NCBI GenBank assembly: GCA_010672165.1
Contig: JAAHHN010000043.1
Span: 1 to 38,182 of the forward strand
Length of the DNA: 38,182 nucleotides
Source: Spirulina sp. SIO3F2
GTDB taxonomy: Bacteria; Cyanobacteriota; Cyanobacteriia; Cyanobacteriales; Spirulinaceae
Direction of reading: 5' to 3'
The translations under genes and the position numbers were made by a program. Within the stretch, counting starts at the first letter, position 1. Each line of letters begins with the position of its first letter. Below, one piece after another: positions 24,648 to 33,535 of the stretch. Under the pieces are notes generated by a model. It ran no database searches and had not been told where the DNA came from. It saw only the letters and a list, made by a program, of their open reading frames with translations.

Positions 24648-27509
24648 ATGACCAAGAAAACCCTGCCCTCAACTGAGTCAAGCCCAAGCACCTCACCGCC
24701 TAAAGCTCTGCAACCGATTCCCCGCCACCTCCGTAAACTTATCATCCTTTTCGGACGCATCGGGAGCTATACCATCTTTTGGCTGTGGAATCTTTGCTTC
24801 TTGCTGCTGCTCTATGGTTTTGTCTTGCCGATGATTGGTTATGACTTGCTCCTGGCTGTGCTTAATGGTGAAATTGCCGCTGAAATGTTGTTGACGCTCG
24901 TCGGCGTGATCCTAGTACCCACAGTCTGCGCGATCGCAGGGGCTTGGCCGTTGCGGCGATCGCCCCTGCGTTTGGGGCAGCTCTTCTTCGGCGTCGAAGC
25001 ACCCTTGCTACTGCTGTTGGGCCTGCGTGTGGGACTGCTGCGAGAACTAACCGATGCCAGTTACTTTTTGCTTGGCACATTTATCATCACCATCTTGGCT
25101 TTCACCCTCAGTCTGTGGCGACCCGAATGGAGTTCCGCGACCAACAAATTCAGCCGCGTTCTGGGCTGGCTCCAAGGCGCAATTCATAGCCTGATGTTGA
25201 TTCTCGGGTTTTATGTGGCGGTACTGTTGGTGATCTACACGATTCCCACAATTCCAGACTGGATCTCGATTCCTATCGATGCCCTGTTTGACGGCCATTG
25301 GATCGCCGATTGGCATAGCAGCCCTTGGCAAAATTTTTATGAGTCGGCAGCGGCCTTCATCATGATCATTTTGGGGCTTCTCAGTCTGATATTCCTATTT
25401 GCAATGCCGGTGATCTTTGGTTGGTTGTATAGCCGTATGGGATTGCAGGGCTACCAAACCTTGGTGCGGCGGCAGGGTCGGGGTATCGCGCTGGTGGTGG
25501 TGCTGAGTACGTTGATGGCTTGGTTTGTTATTTTCGGTGGCGTCAATCGCCAGCCCCAAGTTGCGGCGTTTGCTCAAGTGAGGGCGGCAACTACACCTGC
25601 GGCTCAGACAACGCTGCTCCAAAATGAAAATGCGGTACGTCGAGGCCTAGTGAATGCGTATCTGAATGCCTACCGCTATCTAGCCCCCAACCGCCATAGT
25701 GTCAATGTGCAACGACTGTATAGTTATGCCTTCTACGGTGAACCCGCACAATATGCATGGTTGCAAAATATCCATGACTGGCTGATCTCACCCTTTTTGT
25801 ATGATGGCGTTCTAGGGGATGACGCTCGCGCCGCCGCAGCCTATGCCAAGATTTTTGATGCCCCGATCCAGAAAGCCGAACAAAAAGCGGTGCTTAAGGC
25901 CATGAAGTCCACGGTGCAGCTTGATGCGGCTAATGCAGGGGTTTTAGATATTGGCCGCCAAAAGGTTCAGGTCGTGCGGCAGGATCTCACCATCGACTCC
26001 CATCCGGATTATCTAGATGTGGAACTCTACGAAGTTTATGAGAACCAAACCCACGAAGTCGAAGAAATTTTCTATGGCTTTACGCTGCCGCCCAATGCGG
26101 TCGTGACCGGAGTGTGGCTCGGAGAGACGTACGATCGCAGCAATCGCTACCCCTTCCAAGTTGCACCTCGGGGTGCAGCCCAAAAGGTCTACAACAGCCA
26201 AGTCCAACGGGCGCGGCCGGTTGATCCTGCCCTCCTAGAACAAGTGGGACCCGATCAATATCGTCTGCGGGCTTTTCCAATCCCCCCCAAGCTCAACACC
26301 TGGGAACAACAAGGGGGAACCGATCGCCCCACCCAAATGCACCTGTGGCTTACCTATCGCTTAGTGCCCCAGGCGGATGCGGGACTGCTGCCCCGTCTCA
26401 CCGAAGCCCGCAATGTCTATTGGACAAAAGACACCATCCGTCTGCGTAATGGGAAGCCAATACAGGGGTTTGAGAGCTGGTTTGAAGGCCCGTTAGCAGC
26501 GATTTCACTCCCCCAACAGCTCCCGAAAGTCACCGTAGCGGGCTATGACCTGACCGCGACAGCGGTTGATCCCGCAGTGCCCCTAAACTTCGCTGGCCAA
26601 CAGATTGCTCTGATTCTTGATACCTCCTACAGCATGGGTCAGCACCGTGAGGCGTTGCAAACGGAGTTGGACTGGCTGCGTGAGCAGGGACTTTTGGATG
26701 GCGATCGCCGCAACGGGGAAGTGAGCCTCTATGCCTTGGCAGCGGGCGCCACTGGGCCCCAGGCAATTGAAGAAACGCCAGCGTTTACCGCCCAAGACCC
26801 CCTGTTTTATGGCGTTGTCCATTTGCAAGACTTGGTGCGCAGTGGGGCAGCGATCGCGGCATCCGGCAAGTATGACGCACTGATTTTGCTCTCAGATGAG
26901 GGCAGCTACGAACTGGCTAAGGATGAGCCAGCAAAACCGCTGCCTGTCTCGGAATTACCGATTTGGACGGTGCATTTGGGTACTGTACCTGCGGCTTATG
27001 ATGATGCGACGCTCAAAGCGATTCAAGATAGCCGGGGTACGGTGACGCGATCGATCGCTGCGGCTCTCCAGCAATGGCAGCAGCAAACAAAGCTCGCTGA
27101 AAATGAGGTCGTGGCAGGGGTGTGGCGCTGGCAGCTCAATCCGAATCCTGAAGCAGCAAACACAGAAACGGGTCTAGAGCCGATCGCGGCCCGATTGTTG
27201 GTTGACCATTTAGCCCAACAAGTCAACGCGAATGACCCCGAAGCGCTGGATCAGCTCCATACTATTGCTCAGGAGCAGGCAATTGTAACGCCCTATTCTT
27301 CAATGATTGTGCTCGTTAATGATGAGCAGCGAGAAATGCTCAAAAAAGCCGAGGCAGAAGGCGATCGCTTTGCCCGCACGGTGGAATCTGGGGAGGAAGA
27401 AATCCAGCAGCCTGCCAGTCCCTTGGCCGTGCCAGAACCAGGGTTCTGGGTGGGCACGTTGGTGGCAACAGGGTTCTTTGTGCTTCAGCGGCGACGGCGA
27501 CGGCGTTAG
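24648..27509 (+). CDS. TIGR02921-family PEP-CTERM integral membrane protein
   Basis: From the ATG at 24648 this is 953 residues. Several membrane helices occupy the N-terminal third (about 35-60, 70-95, 105-150, 175-200, 230-265, 285-310). The extracytoplasmic middle (about 425-610) looks like a VIT (vault/inter-alpha-trypsin) domain, for example VELYEVYENQTHEVEEIFYGF, and is followed by a von-Willebrand-A-like segment with ALILDTSYSMGQH (a DxSxS-type metal site). The C-terminus is a PEP-CTERM sorting tail: VPEPGFWVGTLVATGFFVLQ and then six or more arginines. Such tails are cleaved by exosortases. No exosortase gene is in the window. It follows the histidine kinase by 69 bases on the same strand. 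The molecular role of the family is unknown. Confidence 0.88.
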   Translation: MTKKTLPSTESSPSTSPPKALQPIPRHLRKLIILFGRIGSYTIFWLWNLCFLLLLYGFVLPMIGYDLLLAVLNGEIAAEMLLTLVGVILVPTVCAIAGAWPLRRSPLRLGQLFFGVEAPLLLLLGLRVGLLRELTDASYFLLGTFIITILAFTLSLWRPEWSSATNKFSRVLGWLQGAIHSLMLILGFYVAVLLVIYTIPTIPDWISIPIDALFDGHWIADWHSSPWQNFYESAAAFIMIILGLLSLIFLFAMPVIFGWLYSRMGLQGYQTLVRRQGRGIALVVVLSTLMAWFVIFGGVNRQPQVAAFAQVRAATTPAAQTTLLQNENAVRRGLVNAYLNAYRYLAPNRHSVNVQRLYSYAFYGEPAQYAWLQNIHDWLISPFLYDGVLGDDARAAAAYAKIFDAPIQKAEQKAVLKAMKSTVQLDAANAGVLDIGRQKVQVVRQDLTIDSHPDYLDVELYEVYENQTHEVEEIFYGFTLPPNAVVTGVWLGETYDRSNRYPFQVAPRGAAQKVYNSQVQRARPVDPALLEQVGPDQYRLRAFPIPPKLNTWEQQGGTDRPTQMHLWLTYRLVPQADAGLLPRLTEARNVYWTKDTIRLRNGKPIQGFESWFEGPLAAISLPQQLPKVTVAGYDLTATAVDPAVPLNFAGQQIALILDTSYSMGQHREALQTELDWLREQGLLDGDRRNGEVSLYALAAGATGPQAIEETPAFTAQDPLFYGVVHLQDLVRSGAAIAASGKYDALILLSDEGSYELAKDEPAKPLPVSELPIWTVHLGTVPAAYDDATLKAIQDSRGTVTRSIAAALQQWQQQTKLAENEVVAGVWRWQLNPNPEAANTETGLEPIAARLLVDHLAQQVNANDPEALDQLHTIAQEQAIVTPYSSMIVLVNDEQREMLKKAEAEGDRFARTVESGEEEIQQPASPLAVPEPGFWVGTLVATGFFVLQRRRRRR

Positions 27510-27580
27510 CTTGAGTCTTGGTCTGGTTTGGGCGCGGTTGCCACGCCTAACCTATTGCAAAACCGGCCAATGGAAATGGG

Positions 27581-27637
27581 GTGCAGGGTGTATTGAACTG
27601 GCGTGGGGCAGGGAAACCCAGCCCCTACCGTTGAATC
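27581..27637. repeat. GTAGGGGC-type repeat, partial copy C
   Basis: Its reverse complement begins GATTCAACGGTAGGGGCTGG and continues with GGTTTCCCTGCCCCACGCCA, nearly identical to 16256-16312. Only the one half is clear; the other palindromic arm is not convincingly present. It sits in the short gap between the PEP-CTERM gene and the convergent cupin gene. Confidence 0.7.
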
Positions 27638-27642
27638 ACAAG

Positions 27643-28254
27643 CTAAAACTTTTGGGCGGTTTTGGCTTCATGGTCAAACTTAAAGCGACTGGGATAGTCC
27701 GTGATGCCGTAGAGATTGAACGAAATGGTCGGCGTCTCCCCTAGGGCTTCAACTCGGTGAATCGCGGCAGGCAAAAAACTAATAATATCTCCTGGTTCTA
27801 AGGTGCAGTCGCCAATCGTGGCGATCGCATCTGGGTGTTTAGCGTCATCACCTGTGCGTTGCCAAAACGTGTTTTCTTCTTGGCCATCACAGAGAGCCAC
27901 TACACCCCAAGTGGCATGGTTGTGAATTGTGGATTTCTCGCCTCCTGCCCAGGCCACCATTTGAATCGTTAAGGGATAGCCCGGTTCTTCATAGAGCTTG
28001 GTTACTGACCAGCCCCGCTTGGCGTGGGGCTGGTTGTATTGCAGGGTTAGCCAGGGGGCTTCGTCGAGGAGATGGCGTACTCGGGGGCAGATTTGTTCAA
28101 GGCGGCGGCGATCGTCACTCTCGGCGAGCAAGATGGCATCGAGATCGCTCAAAAAATGGTAGAGCCGATAGGGGTTGGGCAAGGCAGCAAGATCAATTTC
28201 GGCGTTTAACGGCTCACATGTTCCCACATCAGTCACAATCCACGTTTTCCCCAT
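27643..28254 (-). CDS. cysteine dioxygenase-like cupin protein
   Basis: This 203-residue single-domain cupin resembles bacterial cysteine dioxygenases and related thiol dioxygenases, which oxidise cysteine or mercapto-acids to sulfinates with Fe(II) and oxygen. The three iron ligands are visible: His111 and His113 in STIHNHATWGVV and His166 in PAAIHRVEAL. TPTISFNLYG near the C-terminus is typical. The start has AGGAG a few bases upstream. Substrate specificity (cysteine or 3-mercaptopropionate) cannot be determined. It is convergent with the PEP-CTERM gene and divergent from the holin-like gene. Confidence 0.85.
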   Translation of the reverse strand: MGKTWIVTDVGTCEPLNAEIDLAALPNPYRLYHFLSDLDAILLAESDDRRRLEQICPRVRHLLDEAPWLTLQYNQPHAKRGWSVTKLYEEPGYPLTIQMVAWAGGEKSTIHNHATWGVVALCDGQEENTFWQRTGDDAKHPDAIATIGDCTLEPGDIISFLPAAIHRVEALGETPTISFNLYGITDYPSRFKFDHEAKTAQKF

Positions 28255-28374
28255 GCTGCTCCTCGGCTTGAATAATGTTGAATTTTATCTCGTGTTTTTT
28301 GGGTTTTGAAACACTTTAACCCGTCTTTAGGGAGCAAAGATACAGTTAAGGGAAACCATTCGGAGGCTTAAACC

Positions 28375-28713
28375 ATGCTGGAATTCATTCTTATTGCAGT
28401 TATTACGACTGTAAGTTTACTGATTATTTCTAAACTGCCCATCCTCGGCGTTGAGATCGAGAGCTTGAACAAAGCGATCATTTCAGGGTTGGTGCTCGGG
28501 GTGCTCAACGCAGGTGTCTATGCTGTTTTGGGTATTTTTACGGCGATTCCCTTGTTGGGAGGACTAATCACGCTGATTTTAAATATGATTATCTTTGCGT
28601 TAGCGGCTTGGATTGTGCGCGGCTTTGAACTCAAGAAAGGCTTTGTGAGTGCGTTTTTGGGGTCGATCGCGCTCACATTTCTCAATTCCGTGATTGCACA
28701 CCTGATCAGCTAA
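28375..28713 (+). CDS. small four-helix membrane protein, phage holin superfamily IV type
   Basis: The 112-residue protein is almost entirely hydrophobic, with four predicted helices (about 2-20, 31-55, 58-82, 90-110) and short loops such as KLPILGVEIES and RGFELKKG. This pattern matches the widespread bacterial phage-holin-IV (Phage_holin_4_2) membrane proteins, most of which are chromosomal and of unknown function and not part of a prophage. No other phage genes are near. GGAGG at 28362-28366, eight bases before the ATG, supports the start. It is convergent with the next gene, with only seven bases between the stops. Confidence 0.8.
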   Translation: MLEFILIAVITTVSLLIISKLPILGVEIESLNKAIISGLVLGVLNAGVYAVLGIFTAIPLLGGLITLILNMIIFALAAWIVRGFELKKGFVSAFLGSIALTFLNSVIAHLIS

Positions 28714-28720
28714 CCCATCT

Positions 28721-29140
28721 TCAAACATCCAACGCCTCTAGCCGCCAGGCCTGCTGCTCATCTTTAAGGACGATCGCGGTCATCGGGAGTTCGCGATCGC
28801 CGCTGAGTTTGATCATCAAGGTCAACCGGAAGGTGCCATTCTCTCCCAGTTCCGGCACAGTGGCAGAGAGGCGTTGGTATTGGGTTAACTTGTTGCGCTT
28901 AACAAATTTCCGGAAGTCTTTGAGGCCGGTCTCGGCTTGGAAGGTGGGTGTGGTCATTCCATAGGCGGTTTTGACTTTATTCTCGGTGAGGGTTTTGAAA
29001 AACCGAACCAAAAAGCCGTTGAGTCCACTGGTGCGTCGCATAAAGGAGAACGTTGCCACCAACCAAACGATCGCCAAGATGCCCAAGAGCAGACCAAGGC
29101 CAATGCCAGCATAGGTAAGATAAGGTTGCAAGGTTTCCAT
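28721..29140 (-). CDS. membrane-anchored protein of unknown function
   Basis: The ATG at 29140 gives 139 residues (a GTG at 29152 would add four). One N-terminal membrane helix (about 7-33, GIGLGLLLGILAIVWLVATF) is followed by a soluble domain of about 100 residues. Its pattern (a helix containing KVKTAYGMTTPTFQAETGLKDFRKFVKRN, then strands ending in WRLEAL) recalls DUF4864/NTF2-like folds, in which a helix with TxxFQ is followed by a beta sheet. The family is a guess from pattern only. The ABC ATPase gene lies upstream on the same strand (109 bases apart), so they may be co-transcribed. Confidence 0.65.
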   Translation of the reverse strand: METLQPYLTYAGIGLGLLLGILAIVWLVATFSFMRRTSGLNGFLVRFFKTLTENKVKTAYGMTTPTFQAETGLKDFRKFVKRNKLTQYQRLSATVPELGENGTFRLTLMIKLSGDRELPMTAIVLKDEQQAWRLEALDV

Positions 29141-29248
29141 AGGCTGAAACACGCGAGAATTGATATAGGAGTGGAAAGGCGATCGTAAAAATACCGCTCT
29201 CTACTCTAAGCAGCACGACCTAAAAAAGTCGAGGTTTTCTGAAGTCTA

Positions 29249-30193
29249 TCAGGAACCTGAATCTTGGTCTTGAATCTGCGCCAAGAAAAACTCCTCCAAA
29301 GACTGGTGATGGAGCGTGAGTTGCTCTAGCGTCGCGCTGCTATTGTGGAGCTGATTTAAGAAAGCTTGCCGATCGCCTTGGAGCTGACCTGACCAGCGAT
29401 CGCCCATCTCCTCCAAGTTGGTCATGAGTGATTTAGCTGCTTCAGGCAGCATGCCATAACCCTGCACCTGATATTGCTCTGTCTTGGGCAATAACTCAGC
29501 CAAAGAACCAGAAGTGAGTAATTCCCCCTGGTGCAAAATCGCCACGCGATCGCAGATTTGCTCCACATCCGCCAGGATATGGGAATTGAAAAAGATCGTT
29601 TTGCCCTGAGCCTTCAGAGCTAAGATAATCTCCCGCATTCGATACCGACCCGTAGGATCAAGCCCAGACATCGGCTCATCGAGAAAAATCACATCCGGAT
29701 TATTAATCAACGCCTGCGCCATACCCACCCGCTGGAGCATCCCTTTGGAATATTGCTTAAGGGGTTTGGTTTTGGCGGTCGCTAAATCGAGGCCCACCCA
29801 ATCGAGCAATTGAGGAATACGCTCCTTGAGAATCCCCCCAGGCAGCTCAAACAAGCCCCCCATAAAACTCAAAAATTCCCAAGCCGTAAGGTAGTCATAA
29901 TAATAGGCATTCTCCGGCAAATAGCCGATCTGGGCACGGGTGGCGCGATCGCCAATCGGCATACCCAACAACTTTGCCCGACCACCACTGCGGCGCACAA
30001 TTCCCAAAACAATCTTAAGTAACGTCGTCTTACCCGCGCCATTGGGCCCGAGCAAACCAAAGGTCTCGCCTGGTTCAACGGAGAGTGTTACCCCCTTGAG
30101 TGACGGCACGGTTTTATTGAGCCAAAAGCCCGTACGATAGGTTTTCTGGAGTTCCCAAACTTGCAGGATGGATTCAGGCTGGTCAGACGTCAT
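29249..30193 (-). CDS. ABC transporter ATP-binding protein (export/NatA-like type)
   Basis: The 314-residue ATPase has Walker A GPNGAGKT (49-56), Q-loop LPENAYYYDYL, a variant signature YSKGMLQRV, Walker B VIFLDEPMSGLDP and switch histidine in FNSHILADVEQ. The C-terminal extension (about 225-314) is typical of the CcmA/NatA/drug-export subfamily. The cognate permease is not encoded next to it: downstream lies the single-helix unknown at 28721, upstream nothing on this strand. It probably works with an ABC-2 type permease located elsewhere. The start ATG at 30193 has no clear ribosome binding site. Confidence 0.92.
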   Translation of the reverse strand: MTSDQPESILQVWELQKTYRTGFWLNKTVPSLKGVTLSVEPGETFGLLGPNGAGKTTLLKIVLGIVRRSGGRAKLLGMPIGDRATRAQIGYLPENAYYYDYLTAWEFLSFMGGLFELPGGILKERIPQLLDWVGLDLATAKTKPLKQYSKGMLQRVGMAQALINNPDVIFLDEPMSGLDPTGRYRMREIILALKAQGKTIFFNSHILADVEQICDRVAILHQGELLTSGSLAELLPKTEQYQVQGYGMLPEAAKSLMTNLEEMGDRWSGQLQGDRQAFLNQLHNSSATLEQLTLHHQSLEEFFLAQIQDQDSGS

Positions 30194-30345
30194 GGCAAAT
30201 GCTGGAGAGATTGAATCACGTCAAGAATCAATCCAAACCATAACAAGATTTGTGGCGATCGCACATCCGCTCGGATTTGGGTGTGGGGTGTAGGGTTTAG
30301 GGTGTATGCTAACCCCGATACCTGATACCCAACTCCCTAAATATA

Positions 30346-30534
30346 ATGACCCCTGACAAAACTCCCCCCGGCAAAATTACCCGAGGCAAAATTCTTGCTG
30401 TGATCACGGGGATCATTTCTGTCACCCTAGCGCTACTCTATCTAGCGCTGGTGCAAATTCTGGACTGGCGAGGTGAAATGCTGCCTGCTCCCACCGATCT
30501 CTCCTTATTAGGTCAGGCATTGGGCTGGGGCTAA
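30346..30534 (+). CDS. small single-helix membrane protein, cyanobacterial type
   Basis: The 62-residue protein has a basic N-terminus (PGKITRGKILAVITGI) running into one membrane helix (about 17-39), then LDWRGEMLPAPTD. Short proteins with this ITRGKILA and RGEM pattern are, from memory, common in cyanobacterial genomes without assigned function. The gene ends five bases before the panE start, so the two are probably co-transcribed. Confidence 0.7.
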   Translation: MTPDKTPPGKITRGKILAVITGIISVTLALLYLALVQILDWRGEMLPAPTDLSLLGQALGWG

Positions 30535-30539
30535 ACACG

Positions 30540-31478
30540 ATGGCTCAACGACGATATGCAGTGGTCGGTACAGGTGCGATCGGTGGCTATTACGGAGCCT
30601 GTTTGCAGCGAGCCGGGTTTGAGGTGCATTTTTTACTGCGCAGTGACTACGATTGGGTGCGCGAACAGGGGTTACGTATTGATTCAGTGTATGGGGATTT
30701 TGTCCTGTCCCAAGTCAATGCTTATGTTGACCCGGCGGCAATGCCCCAATGTGATGGGGTGATCATTGCACTCAAAAGTACCCAGAATGCGCAACTTGTC
30801 CAAATTCTGCCACCGCTAATAGGGCCACACACAACCATTGTGCTGTTGCAAAATGGTTTAGGGTGCGAGACAGCGATCGCGTCCCAGTTCCCCGATAATC
30901 CGTTGTTGGGGGGGTTGTGCTTTGTTTGTGCCAATAAAGTTGGCCCCGGTCATATTCGCCATCTTGATTATCAGGCGATCACCCTAGGGCAATATGCCCC
31001 CGACTATGTTCCCTGTGGGATTACGCCTGAACTCGAAGCGATCGCCCAGGACTTCGCCGCCGCCAAAATCGAAATCCATCCCGATGGTCATTTGCTCCAG
31101 AGCCGTTGGCGCAAACTGGTGTGGAATATCCCCTACAACGGTCTGTCAGTGATCTTAGATGCCACAACAGATGCCTTAATGGCTCATCCTCCAACAAAGC
31201 AGTTGGTGACTGAAATTATGCAAGAAGTGCAGCAAGGGGCAGCGGCTTGGGATTGCGAAATTGCCGATGCGTTTATTGAGCAGATGCTAACCCATACCGA
31301 GCAGATGACGCCCTATCTCACCAGTATGAAATTGGATGCCCAGCAGGGACGACCGTTGGAGCACGAGGCGATCGTTGGGGAACCCTGGCGCTGGGCAGCA
31401 GCAAGGGGAGTAGATCTGCCTCGAATTGGCATGATCTATCGACAACTGGCATTTTGCGATCGTTTATCGCAGGCCTAA
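30540..31478 (+). CDS. panE: 2-dehydropantoate 2-reductase (ketopantoate reductase)
   Basis: PanE reduces ketopantoate to pantoate with NADPH in pantothenate and coenzyme A synthesis. The 312-residue protein begins with a Rossmann motif, VVGTGAIGGYYGA (GxGxxG, residues 10-15), then VIIALKSTQ and LLQNGLGCE. The catalytic lysine is probably Lys192 in RWRKLVWNIPYNGL. The C-terminal helical ketopantoate-reductase domain contains LTSMKLDAQQGRPLEHEAIVG. Full length. Related reductases (ApbA/PanE superfamily) may act on other 2-ketoacids, so the exact substrate is slightly uncertain. Confidence 0.88.
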   Translation: MAQRRYAVVGTGAIGGYYGACLQRAGFEVHFLLRSDYDWVREQGLRIDSVYGDFVLSQVNAYVDPAAMPQCDGVIIALKSTQNAQLVQILPPLIGPHTTIVLLQNGLGCETAIASQFPDNPLLGGLCFVCANKVGPGHIRHLDYQAITLGQYAPDYVPCGITPELEAIAQDFAAAKIEIHPDGHLLQSRWRKLVWNIPYNGLSVILDATTDALMAHPPTKQLVTEIMQEVQQGAAAWDCEIADAFIEQMLTHTEQMTPYLTSMKLDAQQGRPLEHEAIVGEPWRWAAARGVDLPRIGMIYRQLAFCDRLSQA

Positions 31479-31657
31479 ACCTCGTTTTTTCCATCCACCC
31501 TTAGCACTCAGATGCTGCGAACTGGCATTACAGCCCTGAGTAACGTTAGGATCTGAGCTGTAATCTTGAGTTTCAAATTTGCCTGAGGATGAATTTGAGT
31601 TGTAAGCGTTTCCTTGGCACGATCGCTTTTGTTAGGTTGGTATGATTTTAAGCTGGC

Positions 31658-32416
31658 ATGAGCAGACCTAATTTCCCCGGCATGAACCCCTACCTTGAAC
31701 AGCCAGATATTTGGCCAGAGGTTCACTATGGGTTGATCAGTGGTTTGATGCGCATGCTCAATCCAGTCTTAAACCCAAAATACCGAGCGGCAGTGGACAA
31801 GCGGGTTTACACCGACACAATTTTGGTGGGCTTACCCGATACCACAATTATTCAACAGTCGGCAGAACCTGTTCAAACGCCAACTTCAACGGCAACGCAG
31901 GGCACAGCCCTTTTGAGCCAGCCAGAGCAGGTGGCTTTGCCGATGATGACCGAAATAACCGAATATTTCTTGGAAATTCGGGAGATTAGCAATCAGAACG
32001 TAATTACGGTGATTGAAGTTCTTTCTCCCAAAAACAAGCGTCCAGGTAAGGGGCGAGAGCAATATCTCAAAAAACGTCAAACGGTTCTGGGGAGCCAGAC
32101 CCACTTTGTCGAAATTGATCTGCTCCGCAAGGGCGAGGTGATGCCGACAATGGGAGGTAAACCTGCACGCTATCAAGTCCTGGTCAGTCGCGTGGCATCC
32201 CGACCCTTGGCCGATCGCTATCCCTTTAACCTTCAAGACCCGATTCCTCGTTTTCCATTGCCCTTGCAACCGAGCGATGGGGAACCTGTCATTGATTTAG
32301 GCGATTTATTACGGCAGGCGGAGCGAGAAGCTGCCCTAGATTTGGTGATTGATTACAGCAAGCCACCGAGTCCGAGCTTGGAACCAACCGATCAGGTTTG
32401 GCTAGAAAGTCTCTGA
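31658..32416 (+). CDS. DUF4058 family protein
   Basis: The 252-residue protein starts with FPGMNPYLEQPDIWPEVHYGLI, the hallmark of DUF4058, a family abundant in cyanobacteria. The middle part, ITVIEVLSPKNKRPGKGREQYLKKRQTVL followed by HFVEIDLLRKGE, resembles PD-(D/E)xK nuclease-like cores (an E-x-LSPxNK motif), but nuclease activity is not established. Length is typical. The ATG at 31658 is directly before the conserved N-terminus. It stands alone, 179 bases after panE. Its role is unknown; these proteins are often present in multiple genomic copies. Confidence 0.88.
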   Translation: MSRPNFPGMNPYLEQPDIWPEVHYGLISGLMRMLNPVLNPKYRAAVDKRVYTDTILVGLPDTTIIQQSAEPVQTPTSTATQGTALLSQPEQVALPMMTEITEYFLEIREISNQNVITVIEVLSPKNKRPGKGREQYLKKRQTVLGSQTHFVEIDLLRKGEVMPTMGGKPARYQVLVSRVASRPLADRYPFNLQDPIPRFPLPLQPSDGEPVIDLGDLLRQAEREAALDLVIDYSKPPSPSLEPTDQVWLESL

Positions 32417-32494
32417 ACATCGAATGATTGAGCATCAGTTGTGCTCTAGAGCTGTTTAAGCAAACAATTCTTCCCCAAAAACTCTGGCGATCTG

Positions 32495-32965
32495 TTAGGC
32501 AGCAGTATGAATTCTCTCGTCATACCACGCATCGACTTCTGCGATCAATTGCTCAATGGGTAATTGCTCTAGAGAACGCCACTGAGGTTGTTTAGGGGAG
32601 TGGAGATTAATTCGGCTTTCAGTTAGATAGTTGAGCCAGTGACAATACCCTCGATCATCATCCATTGTGAACAACAAGATACACACAGGAAACGGTAATT
32701 CCTTCAAGTAATTTTTTTCTGACTGTGAGCGTTGAAGATGGTCTTCTATCTGCGTTTCCTGAAACGAACCATCATAGGCTTTGACCTGAACACCAAAGAC
32801 TCTACCGGTGGGTAAATTATCTCTGAGTATTGTGACAAACAGGTCAAGTCCATAATCATAATTAGTTTTCAAGCGTTCTATAGCTAAATCATGACTACGG
32901 GTCAGATAGACCACTGCCAAATTTTCACCCCGTTCAGCAGTAAAGTATTCTAAATCGAGTTTCAT
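32495..32965 (-). CDS. DUF4365-like protein
   Basis: From the ATG at 32965 this is 156 residues; GGAGG lies a few bases upstream of it, which decides this start over a GTG at 32977. The protein has an N-terminal AERGENLAVVYLTRSHDLAI, then DYGLDLFVTIL, GVQVKAYDG and PVCILLFTMDDDRGYCHWL. The D...QVK arrangement matches the PD-(D/E)xK-like DUF4365 core, often found in defence or mobile contexts. Function is not known. The next gene to the right is the orphan small ORF of the AT-rich region. Confidence 0.65.
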   Translation of the reverse strand: MKLDLEYFTAERGENLAVVYLTRSHDLAIERLKTNYDYGLDLFVTILRDNLPTGRVFGVQVKAYDGSFQETQIEDHLQRSQSEKNYLKELPFPVCILLFTMDDDRGYCHWLNYLTESRINLHSPKQPQWRSLEQLPIEQLIAEVDAWYDERIHTAA

Positions 32966-33177
32966 TGTGCCCTCCACTTTGGATCACAAAGTACTGATTG
33001 GAATGTTGAGTAGCGAGAACAAGCCCAATATCCTGCCACCTCATCCCATAGTAACGCTAAGGTATCGAATATGATCTCAAAAAAATTACATTTTTGAAAT
33101 CAATATTGAGAAAAATGATATGATGTACGAACTCACTATAAATGTGAGATTAATTGATTGGAAACAAAGACAAAACA

Positions 33178-33199
33178 CCCTAATATTTTTTGCTTAAGA
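33178..33199. repeat. 22-bp exact direct repeat, left copy
   Basis: The 22 bases starting CCCTAATATTTTTTGCTTAA are repeated exactly at 33536-33557. Each copy reads into a small hairpin (TTGCTT...AAGCAA here). The pair brackets the 79-codon ORF and the terminator-like hairpin. Confidence 0.85.
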
Positions 33200-33207
33200 C
33201 CAAGCAA

Positions 33208-33244
33208 AAAAGAGGAAGCTGGTTTAAAACCAACTTCCTCTTTT
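33208..33244 (-). terminator. strong intrinsic terminator-like hairpin, bidirectional
   Basis: AAAAGAGGAAGCTGGTTT (33208-33225) pairs with AAACCAACTTCCTCTTTT (33227-33244) with one mismatch. The stem is flanked by A on the left and T on the right, so it can terminate on either strand. On the minus strand it follows the small ORF and, further upstream, the replication gene, and is followed by a T-rich stretch. Confidence 0.75.
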
Positions 33245-33280
33245 GCTGTTCCAGTTGCAGAGGTTATGCGGAGACTAGAG

Positions 33281-33520
33281 TTATAGCTCTAGTAAACCTT
33301 TAACTTGCTCAAAAAATCGATAAACCATTGCAATAGCTTTTCCAACAGCAGGGTTGGGTTGGGAGTTTTGTTTAGCTAATGGAAAGCTAAGCTCGATCGA
33401 CAAAAGCGTAATTTTGAAACTCATGAAATTAGGGGCACTGTAAAGATACCCATTGGGTTTATAAAGGCTAGTTAGTCCAATGGTGGACTTGTGAAATCTG
33501 AGATATTCAGGGTTTCGCAA
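33281..33520 (-). CDS. orphan small ORF, unrecognised
   Basis: The 79-codon frame encodes MRNPEYLRFHKSTIGLTSLY and ends AMVYRFFEQVKGLLEL. I recognise no family, signal or membrane segment. It starts with an ATG but I see no clear ribosome binding site. It lies between two exact 22-bp direct repeats and overlaps a hairpin at its stop codon (ACTAGAG 33274-33280 with CTCTAGT 33287-33293). It may be real mobile-element cargo or a chance frame in AT-rich DNA. Confidence 0.3.
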   Translation of the reverse strand: MRNPEYLRFHKSTIGLTSLYKPNGYLYSAPNFMSFKITLLSIELSFPLAKQNSQPNPAVGKAIAMVYRFFEQVKGLLEL

Positions 33521-33535
33521 GTTTTCTTACGACGC

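Noticed and set aside
28375-28713. Holin-like gene as evidence of a prophage
   Set aside because: This membrane family is widespread on chromosomes and no other phage gene is nearby.
31540-31610. Possible fourth copy of the 57-bp palindromic repeat
   Set aside because: Only the TTGAGTTTCAAA core and scattered bases align; gaps are needed and the ends do not match.
33000-33250. CRISPR array
   Set aside because: The two direct repeats are 358 bp apart and not part of a regularly spaced series.
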